A stretch of DNA of 64,000 nt from positions 13,476,455 to 13,540,454 of the forward strand of contig CM060175.1 of NCBI GenBank assembly GCA_030549775.1. Reading direction: 5' to 3'. This document shows, in pieces, positions 13,649 to 24,748 of this stretch (within the stretch, counting starts at the first letter, position 1; every line of letters starts with the position of its first letter). The DNA is from Tamarix chinensis (Eukaryota; Streptophyta; Magnoliopsida; Caryophyllales; Tamaricaceae). The notes beneath the pieces are model-generated. The model did not search any database and was not told the origin of the DNA. It saw only the letters and a list, made by a program, of their open reading frames with translations. Position numbers and translations under genes: made by a program.

Positions 13649-14826
13649 ATTGATCTCATAGGTTAATCAACATTTTTTTTTATGACAACAAACTTAGTTA
13701 TGAATTTGACTTATGTTATTAAGTGTGCCTATGTATCATAGCAAAAATTAAAGTATTCAACATTTAACTATGTTAAGGAGTGATAAGAAGATCAAGATTA
13801 CAAATCATATCCCAAGCATAGGCCAAAGATCAATAAGGAGGTCAAAATAAGGCTTTAGCTTCAAGTACTTCATTTCATATGTGTAATATACAAACCATAA
13901 AGGGATAAACAAGTGTGCTTAAGATTCTAAGACTCAAGCTTCAAAGAGTATATTATAGTTTTAGATTTTATTTATATATGATTTACATATTGAGCACTTA
14001 GATATTTCAATGATTTGATATTTCTAATCCTATTCAAGAATCATTTTGAAATATCTTAAGTGATTTCATGCATAAAAAATGTTTACAATTATTTGTACAA
14101 AAGGTTGTCTTAATAGATATTATTTTAAATAGTTTTTCATATAATCTGACTTAAAAAATTTACCACAAATTCTATAGACATTATTTTTGGATTAATAGTA
14201 TCTCCTTGGAAACCTTAAGATGTCTACTTTATAGGGGGGGAAAAGGATGACATATAATTTTGAGCGTTGTAGCTCAAGTTATGGTCTTTTTTGTAAAGGT
14301 GTGTAGTGAAACTATTACACCGACCGACTCATTTGTCAAAACTAGTCGACTGGTCTAGGCATTTCTAAAATTTTCTACTCATTGTAATTTGACCGTTGGA
14401 ATACATTTTACACCCAACGACTATTACTAATTTTTCTCATCTTTTAGCACTATAAATAAGAGTTGTTAGACTTTAATAAACATCAATCAAGCTAGCACAA
14501 CTCTTCTAAAATCATTATTTTCACATCTTACAAAGAATCAAAGAGAGTTTTGATTTTACACTTTTAAATCCAAATCAAACTTCTATAGTGCTCAATTTGT
14601 TCTTCTTATTTAGCTAGAGTGCTCATACACTTGTAATTATTATTTGTCTATCTAGATAAAAAAAAAAATCTTTACTAGTGATTACTCACTTTCATAGGCT
14701 ATCTAGTGAAGATTATTATGTATTCATTCAAACTCAACATCTCAAAAGCAAGTGAAGAGTGGTTGTTGTCTAGCATTCTGAGAGAATTCATTAAGATATT
14801 AGTCTCATAAACCTACAGAGGAGAAT
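13649..14826 (+). repeat. 3' LTR of the copia-type element, first part
   Basis: Aligns with 5,062-6,255 of the left LTR, then breaks at 14,826 where the giant LTR-like element begins with TGTAATACCC. The remainder of this LTR resumes at 23,342. TATA-like sequence at 14,451-14,458. A run of A (14,659-14,667) replaces a shorter one in the left LTR. Confidence 0.85.
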
Positions 14827-15199
14827 TGTAATACCCCCAAAATTGACTACTATAAAAAATTCATTTATTTTTAGAATGAATGGAAGTGAAATCACAAACT
14901 ATAAATTCTAGGGATATTACCGCCACACTTACTACCGGACCAGTTCACTCCTACCGTTCTAGTACCAAGTGCTAAGGTTGAAAAGGATTATTGTCAAACA
15001 CGAGTCAATACTGAAAATGAAAATTCATAACAGAACTAGAAATTTCATAATATGGAAATCAAAGTATGCGAAAAAGAGTTTACAAACCAGAGTGCATAAT
15101 TAAAATTCCTTGAAAGGAATCTAGATTACAATACAATAAAAATCAAGTCTAAGAAAATAGGTACAAAGTAAAAGGACATGAAAATTAAATCCAACCATG

Positions 15200-15700
15200 A
15201 CACTCTCGAATCCCCAGGCCAAGTCCATGCTCAACACTTAGCCCCATCCGAAGCCTCGTAAGCATCATAGGCATCAAAGATAGTATCTCTAACCTGCACA
15301 AAGTCAGAGGGGCCTTCTGCTCATGGGAATGAGCAGCACCCATGAAAAGGGTGATCAGTATGCTACGTACTAAGTAAGGTAACCATGCAACTAAGGCCAA
15401 CACACAAAGGTATATGATACAAGCATGATAACATAACAGCATACAATCGCTACAAATAAATAAAGGCCAAGCTATAGTCCGGATCAACTGATTCTTTAAA
15501 TCTTTGATCAATAATTATTTCACACCATGCTTTTTATCAATCCATACGAGTACGGGAACCCCACTATTATAGCCGCTGGATCGGTCACTTGCAGGACAGA
15601 ACGCACCTGACCACTATTGTATGCTGGTGGATCAATCTAGGCCCTGCTTAATAATCTTCCACTTTGAATGATTAGTGTTTTACGGTATCTTATTCAACGG
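15200..15700. repeat. Conserved block of the giant LTR family
   Basis: 15,313-15,400 (GAATGAGCAGCACCCATGAA, then GTGATCAGTATGCTACGTAC, then TAAGGTAACCATGC) is closely matched at 38,690-38,780. 15,560-15,640 has two CCACTATT-GCTGGTGGAT motifs, related to the tandem array at 38,930-39,710. An open frame on the minus strand over this block (15,185-15,511) has no protein similarity I recognise and is probably chance. Confidence 0.6.
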
Positions 15701-16690
15701 TTTCACCTTAGACATGCATGACCAACTCCCTCTACACTTATCCTCCCAAGAGGGCATGTCCCATATCTTGAGACTTCCGCACCTCCTAACACGCCCCAAC
15801 ATCCTTCTCTTCTTCCACTTATTCACGCTGGAGGCCCACCCTTAAGTGTGTAGGTCAAGACCCACTACCTAACACCTCCAATTCCACTCATAGTCTTACC
15901 TTAGGGTTCCTCCCAAAAACCCTAATGTGGGCCTATGTGCCCCATCCTTATCCGCCTCCCACAACCAAGACTGTTCAACACCCCACACATTATTTCCTTA
16001 GATTCGCCCCTCATCATTTCACTATACTCCCCCGAGTACATGTGTGACCACGAATCCCTAGGTGGCTACACCAAACCCTAGTTGGCCACACCAAACCCTA
16101 GCACCCTTCTTTCCACCTGTCAACTCTCCATTTCTCGCCTTGCACCCTTACTTCTCCCATGATATTCATACTCACCCTACACATGACATTCCTCCATCCT
16201 CATCCCATAAACCACTCACTCTCCATTTATTTCTACTTTCACCACCATCTCAAATTAGGGTTTTCCTCCCAAACCCTAGCCAGGTCTCCGGTGCACCCTC
16301 ATACTAGCCCACATACTTTTTTTACCCAAAGCCTCCAATCACCCAAAAAATTCTTCCTTTACCATACTTACATCCCAATACAACTTTTCACACATAAGAT
16401 TCATCCCCATGCAAACTTCGTGCACTCCATGCAAACCCTCGAAGTTTTTATGCAAAACCCTAGATTCTCCCATGAAAAACCCTAGATTCTCCCAATGTAA
16501 ACCCTAAATTCTCCCCTTCAATGTTCACCCACTCTTTTATTTCATTTAGAGCCCCTTTTTATTCTTCCACTCATGGATCACAAGATATTTAGGTCAATCC
16601 CACACTCCTTGGTCAACTCACTCCCCCTTGGTCAACTTACTTCCCTTTGGTCAACATATTTTCCCATCTTTCTTTTTTCATCTTTCCACC
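15700..16690. repeat. C-rich part of the giant LTR with dispersed AAACCCTAG
   Basis: Pyrimidine-rich sequence with AAACCCTA at 16,073, 16,093, 16,272 and several more up to 16,500. The spacing is irregular, so it is not a telomeric array. Open frames on the plus strand here are low-complexity and unlikely to be real. Confidence 0.4.
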
Positions 16691-16713
16691 CCATATTACT
16701 ACATTAAAACCAG

Positions 16714-17200
16714 ACCTTTCGACCTCTGTACCCCCTGTGAAGGCCCCTAAGGACAAACAGAAAACTGGTTCTGTTATGCCAACTATTAATGCCAAGCAAG
16801 TTCCAGCCATTCCAAACCCTCCTTTGCAAGGATCGAAGGTTTCAGCTCTCGATTCCCCCCTGGATGGTATCCCTGATGCTGCTCAAGGAGCCCAACCAAC
16901 CCAGGTGATGGATGGCAAAAAGAAAAGCATTGTTCCAGACCAGGTAGTAGATCAACAGTGCTCAGATCTCCCTGTCACACCCAAAGTAGGACCATGCAAG
17001 CTGTAAAAACGCAACATAATAAGGAAAGGGCTGGAATAGCCAATTCCAGTTCAGCAAGAAGTCCAACAAGAAACTGCTGAAATAAAAGAGGGCTGGCAGC
17101 AAATTACCTCGAAAGCTGGGAAAAAATGAGCCTTTTCAATACAGAAAAAGCAAACAAAAGCATGGGCAGGTATGCGAAGGCCTGTTAGGCCTGCAAATTT
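16714..17200 (+). pseudogene. L1 ORF1 C-terminal remnant
   Basis: The open frame up to 17,006 is proline- and lysine-rich (PPVKAPKDKQKTGSVMP and following), like the linker of plant L1 ORF1 proteins. After a frame break, 17,090-17,130 reads EGWQQITSKAGKK, which resembles the 'EGWQxVxRK' tail of that family. The N-terminal RNA-binding and zinc-knuckle part is missing. Confidence 0.5.
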
Positions 17201-17203
17201 ATT

Positions 17204-20200
17204 ATGAATATGCTAATATGGAATTTAAGGGGAGCGGGATCTCCTCTGAAACAAAAATCCCTTTTATAGCTGAGTAAACACCACTATTGCTTGGTTGTGG
17301 GTATCTTGGAATCTAAATTGGATGGCCTTAAGCTTGAGAAACTGAAACAATCATTTTTTAGTGGTTGGTTTCATTGTGACAATTTTCTTAACCACCCTAA
17401 CGGTAGGATGGTACTGCTATGGAACCCTTTATTGGTTGAATTTCAGGTTAAAGAAATCACACCGCAGGTCATATCAGGTATGGTTCTGGATTATAATTCG
17501 GGGAAGAGTATTTTCCTATCTATGGTATATGGCCTCTACTGTAATGCAGATAGAAAAGAGCTGTGGAACAATTTATCCTCACTGGCAGCCATTGTGACTG
17601 ATCCATGGGTGGTTTGTGGTGATTTTAATTACCCACTGAACTCTGTTGATAGAATTAGCTCTCAACCCATTACAGATTATGAGGTTGTAGACTTTAAAAA
17701 ATGTTGTCTATTATCACAACTTTTTGACGTCCCCTATAATGGATTCTTCTACACGTTATCTGCAAATAACGTGAAATGTAAGCTTGATAGGGTCCTCATG
17801 AATGCTGCTGGTTTTGCATCGGGTTTGAATATTTGTGCTAATTTCTTGCAGTCGGGTACTATCTCTGACCACACGCCATGTGTTATTTCAGTGGGTAAGC
17901 TTGTGCGTAAAAAACCGCCATTCCATTTCTTTAATATGTGGTGCCTCCACCCAGATTTTCTGAATTTTATTCGCTCAAATTAGAGTTTTTCTGTTTGTGG
18001 AAATAATCAATTTATTCTTTGTAATAAATTGACTGAGTTGAAACCTATATTAAAGAGGTTAAATAAACTTCATTTCTCTCACATTGTCACAAAGGCTGAA
18101 ATTGCAGAGTCTGCTCTTAAGACGGCTCAAGCATCAATCCTTGCAGATCAGAATTCGGTTGCTCCTAAATCTCTGGAAGGTCTTCGAAAAAAAGCTGTGT
18201 TCCTTGGTAAAGCGGCGTCAGAATTTGTGGTTCAGAAAAACAAAAACCAATTTTTGTTTAAAGCTGATTCCAACACCCGGTTCTTCTATAACATGCTTAA
18301 AGCCAAACAAGCTCGTTCTCGCACAGCCCGGGTTCTCAAAGAGGATGGGAGCTAGACAACCTCAAATGTAGAGATGGAAAATGAATTCTTAGCATATTTT
18401 CAGGGGCTGATTGGGGTGAGCTTTGCCACACACCCCATTGATCCCAATGTTCTGCAGTAGGGCCTGGTTTTAAATGATGAGAAGCAATAGTCCCTTCTCC
18501 TGCCTGTTACGAATGAGGAGATCCGTAGTGCCCTCTTCTCCCTTGGGGACTACAAAGCACCTGGTCCAGACGGGTTCTCGGCCAAGTTTTTTAAGGAAGC
18601 ATGGACCATTGTTGGTGATGATTTCTGCAATGCTATTGTGGAATTCTTTGATACAGGGAAACTCCTCAAGAGGATCAACCATGCTGCTGTGGCTCTTATT
18701 CCAAAACACCAACAAGTGGAAAAAGTCTCAGACTTTCGACCTATATCTTGTTGCTCGACCATATACAAGGTAATTGCCAAAATTCTTGCTAGCCGCATTG
18801 CTTCTATTTTGGCACACATTGTTAGTGTTGAACAGGGAGCTTTTGTTAAAGACCGGCTCATGACGGAAAATATCCTGCTTGTTCAAGAACTTCTGAAAGA
18901 TTATTCGCGCAAGCGCACTGCCCCAAAATGCTTGATCAAAGTTGATATTAGAAAGGCGTACGACACTTTATCTTGGGACTTCCTTCAAGCTATTCTGTTG
19001 GGCCTTAACTTCCCTCCACGGTTTGTGGCTTTATTGATGGAGTGTGTTACTACTACAAGCTTCCCCCGAAAATTAAATGGAAGCTTGTTTGGGTTCTTCA
19101 AGGGAGGTCGTGGCCTAAGACAAAGGGACCTGATGTCTCCTTACCTTTTTGTCTTAAGCATGGAATACTTGAATAGACTCCTTAAATCTCTCTCAGCTAG
19201 TAAGGAATTTTCTTTTCACCCGAAATGCAAGCCCTTGAAGTTGTTACACCTTACTTTTGCTGATGACTTGTTATTATTCAGTCATGGAGACACTACTTCT
19301 GTTAAAATTCTGTTACAAGGGCTAAAATCTTTCAGTATGGTGGCAGGCTTGGAAGTTAACCCTCTTAAATCACAGATCTTCTTGGCAGGGGTGACAAACC
19401 AAGCTCAATTAGACATCCTTCATCTTGCCTGTATGGCCCCAAGCTCCTTTCCTTTTAGATACTTGGGAGTGCCCCTCAACCCAATGATGTGTAAGTTATT
19501 GATTATGAAACTTTGATTAATGATGTGTGTGACAGACTCAAAGCCTGGAAAGCAAGTATGTTATCTTTTGCAGGAAGGCTTGAGCTTCTTAACTCGGTTA
19601 TACAAGGAGTTATGGGCTTTTGGCTTGGCATCTTTATTCTTCCCAAAGTTGTTATCAACCGTATTGTTAGCTTATGTCGAGCTTCTTATGGCATGGTAAA
19701 GCAGCTTAGGTTGCTTGGAATAAACTTTGTACGCCAAAAAAGGAAGGTGGGCTTGGCCTCAAAAATATTGTTGCATGGAATAATGCCTTCATGAGTAGAT
19801 ATATATGGTTTTTGCAGGATGAAAAGGAATCCCTCTGGACGAAGTGGATTCACATTCATTACCTACGTTCACGGCCCCTTGGGGAGTTTACTCCTTCCCA
19901 TGATACCTCTCACTTTATGAAGAAACTCTCCAGTATCTACAAAGATATTGTCAGACAGGTGGGATCACATGAAAAGGCCAAAGATTGTTTGTTATCTTGG
20001 AAGTCAGGGCATAAATTCTCCACACAGCTAGCTTATGATTTTTTCAGGCCAAAGGCGAATAGATGGGAGAATTATAATATTGTGTGGAAATACTGTAAAA
20101 CTCGAAGGTACACCTTCATTTTTTTGGCTCTCTCTCTTGCGCAGGTTGAATACCCGAGATCGCTTATCCTTCATCAGTGACTCCCAGTCTTGTTATTTCT

Positions 20201-20523
20201 ATCATACAGGCATTGAAAATCATGACCACTTATTCTTCGAATGCCCTATGATCGCTGGAGCTTGGAAGGATCTCAGATCATGTCTAGGAATTGCACGCGG
20301 ATCTACATCCCTATCTAGTGCAGTTCGGGCCATAAGAAGAAGAAAGCAAGGAGACAAATAGGTCACCAAAGCTCGTGCCTTGACTCTAGCTGCTACGACT
20401 TATTTTGTTTGGAGAGCTCGTAATGCTACAGCTTTTGACCTTCGTGATCTAGATGTTAGAGGGTTGGTTACACAAGTTAAGTGCTATGTCTATAGTGCCC
20501 TTTATTATAACATGTCTTTGTAA
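17204..20523 (+). pseudogene. L1 ORF2: endonuclease, reverse transcriptase, zf-RVT
   Basis: One frame runs from ATG at 17,204 to 19,516 with five stops (17,267; 17,981; 18,353; 18,458; 18,488). The endonuclease starts MNMLIWNLRGAGSPLKQKSL and shows ILESK, GDFN (17,621-17,632) and SDH motifs. The reverse transcriptase is open for about 340 codons: KAPGPDGF near 18,560, DIRKAYDTLSWDF, GRGLRQRDLMSPYLF (consensus RQGDP-SP altered) and the catalytic FADD at 19,256-19,267. Frameshifts at about 19,493, 19,735 and 20,105 follow. The last part contains NTRDRL, then C, then DHLFFEC (20,223-20,243), typical of zf-RVT, and a stop at 20,359 before LAATTYFVWRARN. Cannot make functional protein. Confidence 0.9.
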
Positions 20524-20540
20524 ACCTCTTGTCCTAGATT

Positions 20541-21550
20541 TCCTTTAGTGTTCTGTTGGTGACGCTCTCCTTTATCTTTATAGAGCTACCAGTTTTGTGG
20601 TACGCCTATCCTTTTTGATCCTGGGTATACCCAGTGTATTTGTACAGTTCCAGGTAATATATTTAACCCTCATTTACCTGACAATTCACAACATAAACAT
20701 ATTAAACACATGCCATAAGAAAGCATGTGAGTATACCTCAAATCCAAGCTGCGCTGCATATAAAACAATTATGATAATAAACACAAGATACATAACATAT
20801 TATGATACATGGCACACAAGGCATATAAGGTACATAGCACATATAGGGCCTTGGCTACATCCTTACCTAAAACGTCATCGGTCTTGGAGCACGCTCCTAC
20901 GCCTCCTTAGGGTTTTGATTGGTTTCATCTATAAGAGGGAAAAGCTAAGGATTAGTTTCACTCCTACCAAAATACTAATATTTCCTATTTTATTCTAAGA
21001 TTAGGATTACTATTATTAAAAGAAACTCTACAAGTGAAAATAGGGTTTTTAATTCTCAAGTTAGTCTACTAGAGTATTACTAGTCAAAATAGGTTTATGT
21101 TAATATTTAGCCATTTTTATATTATTAAATCTAATAGCTTTATTTCTTCTAATAATAGTACTAACACTAATTATAGCAAAAATAGTGATATGAATAATAA
21201 TAATAATAGTACTAATACTAGTTGTAGTAAAATAGTGATATTAATAATAATAGTAATACTAATACTCATAGTAATAGAAACCCTAATATTTTTAAGGCTA
21301 AGGTTAATAATAGGATTAGGGACAAAATACTAATATAATAATAGTAATATTAACGAAACACTGATATTGCTAAGGATAATGATATTAATAATAATGTTTG
21401 AAATAATGATAATATAATAATAGTAATAGTAATGATTCTATAGTAACAATGTTAATAATAAAGGTATTAGGAATAATACTAGCTATATTCGGATAATAAT
21501 TAATAATAATATTAAGGTTTGAGTATTCTTCTTTTATGGCAACAAAGTGA
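20541..21550. repeat. Giant LTR resumed after the L1
   Basis: AT-rich sequence with TCCTTACCTAAA near 20,862, a block that also occurs at 40,589 in the related copy. From 21,090 on it becomes a run of interrupted AAT/ATA triplets. No gene seen. Confidence 0.45.
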
Positions 21551-21554
21551 TAAC

Positions 21555-21589
21555 ATGCCAAATCTAGTATCAATAATAATAATAATAAC

Positions 21590-21620
<31 letters not shown>

Positions 21621-21860
21621 GTCAAATAGGGTTTCAACCCCTTAATAATAATAATAATAATAATAATAACATCTTGAGGCTGAAAATAATAATAAATATG
21701 ATAAATAATAATACATATTAATAACAATAATTGAAATAATAGCAAAATAGGGTTTCAACCCCTTAATAATAATTATAAAAATATTCCGAGGTTGTAAATA
21801 ATAATAAATATGATGAGCAATAATAAAAATAAATAATAATAATAATAATAATACTTAATA
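21555..21860. repeat. AAT/ATA microsatellite with a ~120-bp tandem duplication
   Basis: 21,571-21,620 is an almost pure AAT run. Two consecutive units then carry the same order of blocks: AAATAGGGTTTCAACCCCTT, AAT run, a GAGG-TG block, AATAATAATAAATATGAT. Unit 1 is about 21,623-21,742 and unit 2 about 21,743-21,860. The microsatellite part differs in length between units. Confidence 0.75.
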
Positions 21861-21949
21861 AAAAGATAAATACAAATAAAAAGGATAAGGTTAGCAAAAT
21901 TAGGGTTTAAGGGTTGAGAGGGGTTAGGGTACCACCTAGGGTTGGTGGT

Positions 21950-23040
21950 GACCGACGGCACCGGCGGCGGGGAAAGGGGAAGAAAAGGGAGATAGTTGAG
22001 TGCTGGGAATAGGATAGGGGGAATGAGGGTAGAAGTTAGGGTGGTTGAAGTTACTCAAGTTGAGAGGGTTGGAATGAGGGTGGTGGCGCAGCCAAAAGCA
22101 ACGGCGCAGGCGACGGTGTTGTGGTGGGCGAGGGTGGTGGAGAGAGAGGAAGGGAGGAGGAGAGGGAGGAAGGGAAAATAAAGGGTAGGGAAAGTTAGAG
22201 GAAGGTTTGTGGGTGATTTTGGGGGGTGCAAGGGGTGGTGGTTGTGGCGGGAGTGGCGGTGGCTGGGGGTGTGGCTGATTGAGAGGGCCACTTTGTACAG
22301 CCGGCGTGGCTCGTGTAGGGTAAATCAAGGGTGGTGGAGGGTGTTGCTTGGTGAAGGGTGATTTTAGAGAGTGGTTTGGGTGACGGCATTGGACGGTGGA
22401 GAAACGGGCGGCGAAAGGGGCGGTAGCAACAGAAAAAGGGGGTTTCTGGGTTGGGAGAAAAAGGCTTGAATGAGGGGTGGTAGGGGGTATTTATAGGCTA
22501 AGATTGAGGGGGAAGGAGAGAAGGGGAAGAGGAAGGGTCAGTGGCATGTGTGTGGTCACCGGCCAGTGGCCTAATGGCCGGAGGAAACCTGCGTAGGTTT
22601 GCAGGCCGGCTACTCGAGAAGGGAAAAAGGGGAGGAGAGAGAGTCATATATGAGGAGAGAGAGGGGTTGTGATTGGGTGGAGGAGAGAGAGGGAGTGTTA
22701 GGGAAGAGCATGGAGGTGGTGACATGGCATGTGATGGCGCAGGGGCCGCATGCTTGCTCTAGGAAGAGGGAAGGTCGGGCACGGGGAGAGAGACAGAGTC
22801 AGGCAAGAAGAAGGGATGGGGTGTAAGGTGGACCAGGCGGTCCAGAGGAAGAAAGAAAAAGGGGGAGCTGGACCGGATGGGGGAGAAGGTGTGGCGCGCG
22901 GGCTTGGGCCACATAGGAGGAAGGGGAAGGTTGGGTCGTAGGGCTGGGCTGGCCCAGGTTGGGGGAGGGAAGAAGAAAAAGGAAAAGAAGGAAGAAAGAA
23001 AAAGGAGAAAGGAAAGAAAGAAAAGGGAAAAAGAAAAATA
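21950..23040. repeat. G/purine-rich segment of the giant LTR
   Basis: Strongly strand-asymmetric, G- and A-rich on the plus strand. 22,961-23,038 is a 78-nt tract without a single pyrimidine. Several long open frames here (both strands) are only a by-product of the low-complexity sequence. The related copy at 40,740-41,430 has the same kind of block in the same relative place. Confidence 0.7.
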
Positions 23041-23341
23041 GGTGGGTTGGGGTATTTAGAATATTTTGGTATTTTAGGATATTTAAAAATAATAATAGTT
23101 TAATAAAATAATAATTAATTCCCTTTGAAGGCTATTTTAGGACTTTTGAAAGATTTTTTCTAAATTCCATTTTAATTAGCAAAACACCCTAATTTTCTCC
23201 AATTAAATTATTTATAAATTTCCTATTGATTTTGTCCTAATTACTTCATCTTATTTTAACAAAATGATTTATTTAATTAATTTCCCTAATAAATCCTTAA
23301 TTGGCCATAATTTCTTAAATTCGGATTTTCAGGGTATTTCA

Positions 23342-23636
23342 ATAACTAGGCAAAGTAAAAATCATCTCCTAGAAGGTTATTGAGATTGTAGGCTCATAAA
23401 CCAAGAGAGGAGTGATTATCATCAAACACACACTATAAATAAAGAGAGATTCAAATCCAAAAGGCAAAACCTTTTGGTAGTGGATGTAGAGAAACTTTGT
23501 TGAGTTTCTTTAACCACTATAAATCGATTGTTTATTATTTGTCATCCTTCTACTTATTTTTTACAAAACTTTAATTTGGGATTATTATTACAAAATACTC
23601 TATTCACCCCCTCTAGAGTATCCATACGATCTTTTA
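23342..23636 (+). repeat. 3' LTR of the copia-type element, second part
   Basis: Resumes exactly where the left LTR continues after ATAAT. It shares the CTCCTAGA-GG-ATTGAGATTGTAGGCTCATAAA block and the CACACTATAAATAAAGAGAG block, and ends TCTTTTA where the left LTR has TCTTTCA. Confidence 0.85.
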
Positions 23637-24748
23637 AATTATTTAACATCCTATAACATATATAAGTGATGTCAGATAGTATTTTTACTATTGTACTTTT
23701 TTAGGTGGTTACCGTTATTCTTATGTAACTTCATTTGTAAGTAGTTGACAGTCTTTTATTGTTAACCAACAGATATTTTATAATGTTGTGTTGTGCGTTA
23801 ATCCTCTTTCATAAGTAATTTGTCGATGGTATTTTTGTTATTATATTTGTAAATGAATGATGGATATCTTATTTTTGTAAACTCACAATGTTGATCATTG
23901 GCAAATCATTGAAGTTTAGCTTACCAACTCCAAGGGATCAACCAACCAATGTTCATGGCCATCAGCAAATCACTGAAGTTTAATCTATCTACCCTAGGAG
24001 AGAGACCGATGCGATGGGTGAAATTTTGAATGGAGTGATGATATAGGTTTTTTCAAAACTAATACTATTGGCTTTAAGGAGTTTCAGCCAAAAAAGTGAA
24101 GATCAACCCAAGAGTTCTATGAATTATTTCTCTCTCAATTCTACACTAGGCCGGTTGAGCGTGCAATGTAGGAACAACTGGCTGACTCCTACCGCACTTT
24201 CTTTTTCTTTTTCCCTTCCCCTTGTCTCGCTTTTATATATATAGGGCATTGTGCTCATTTTGTAGGATATAAAATAATTAATACACATTATCGCTTTTGT
24301 TCTCTCTTCTCTCCTCTAAGATTTCCTCTCAACATTCCTTAATTGTTTGACCTTTTCTTTATTTTCTCAAGAATCCCTCGGTTCACTAAACACACACAAC
24401 AGCCATAAATAGTTAAGATGTGAGTTGATTTGGGTTAAACCTTATGAGGTCACCCAATATTGTTAATATCAACATATATATATATGTGATGTATGCTATA
24501 AATGATAATGTGGGCTTAGAATAATGATGATGATGATGATGGTACTATAGGGATGGCCTCTTATGTGTTGATATATAGGTTCTGGTCTAAGCTACCTTAT
24601 GATTTTATAAGCTGTTGTTCATATGATATTAGTGGATTGCGATCCACAAGTTATATGCTATTGTGTACTCAAACTGATATATATTCCTTTATTTTAGGCT
24701 TAAGTTTTACTCTATGTGTTGCAATCATAAAAGATATACATATTGTAA
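23637..24748. other. Unassigned sequence
   Basis: No gene found. 24,190-24,300 has a pyrimidine run, then TTTATATATATAGGG (TATA-like, 24,231-24,244), then CT-rich sequence, so it could be a decayed LTR promoter. 24,525-24,542 is a short GAT repeat. Confidence 0.3.

Larger units (their letters stand above)
16700..20540 (+). mobile_element. L1-type LINE, 5'-truncated and inactive
   Basis: A plus-strand non-LTR retrotransposon inside the giant LTR. In order: an ORF1 tail, then ORF2 with endonuclease, reverse transcriptase and the C-terminal zinc-binding reverse-transcriptase-associated domain. No long poly(A) and no clear target duplication are visible, so the outer limits are approximate. Codon and base composition (about 45% GC) stands out from the AT-rich surroundings, which suggests it is younger than its host elements. 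Confidence 0.9.
14827..23341. mobile_element. Giant LTR-like element nested in the copia LTR
   Basis: Begins TGTAATACCCCC and ends GGGTATTTCA, so the ends are an imperfect inverted repeat typical of plant Ty3/gypsy LTRs. The flanks AGAAT (14,822-14,826) and ATAAC (23,342-23,346) each differ by one base from ATAAT, the sequence at the same place in the uninterrupted left copia LTR. That marks a 5-bp target duplication. Without the L1 inside, the unit is about 4.65 kb. No internal gag-pol or second LTR is seen, so a solo LTR is the simplest reading. It shares blocks with the repeats at 24,749, 32,690 (inverted) and 38,460-41,607. Confidence 0.7.
5062..23636 (+). mobile_element. Ty1/copia-type LTR retrotransposon, split by a nested insertion
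   Basis: Direct repeats at 5,062-6,491 and 13,649-14,826 continuing at 23,342-23,636 are LTRs. The PBS follows the left LTR (6,494-6,505) and a PPT precedes the right one (13,634-13,648). A gag remnant of Ty1/copia type starts at about 6,556. Candidate 5-bp target duplications are AATTT (5,057-5,061) and AATTA (23,637-23,641), one mismatch. No reverse transcriptase or YVDD motif is visible in the 6.2-kb interior, so the copy is either deleted or non-autonomous. Both LTRs have diverged by many substitutions, so the insertion is old. Confidence 0.8.

Noticed and set aside
15185..15511. 108-codon minus-strand frame
   Set aside because: It lies over a conserved nucleotide block of the giant LTR, and the related copy at 38,690 does not keep the frame.
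16062..16485. Open frames of 81 and 108 codons and repeated AAACCCTAG, suggesting a gene or interstitial telomere repeat
   Set aside because: The frames are overlapping and low-complexity in C-rich LTR sequence. The AAACCCTA words are irregularly spaced, not a tandem array.
21936..22941. Several open frames of 60-130 codons on both strands
   Set aside because: They result from G/purine-rich low-complexity sequence lacking stops (Pro/Ser/His-rich or Gly/Arg/Glu-rich), with no domain features.
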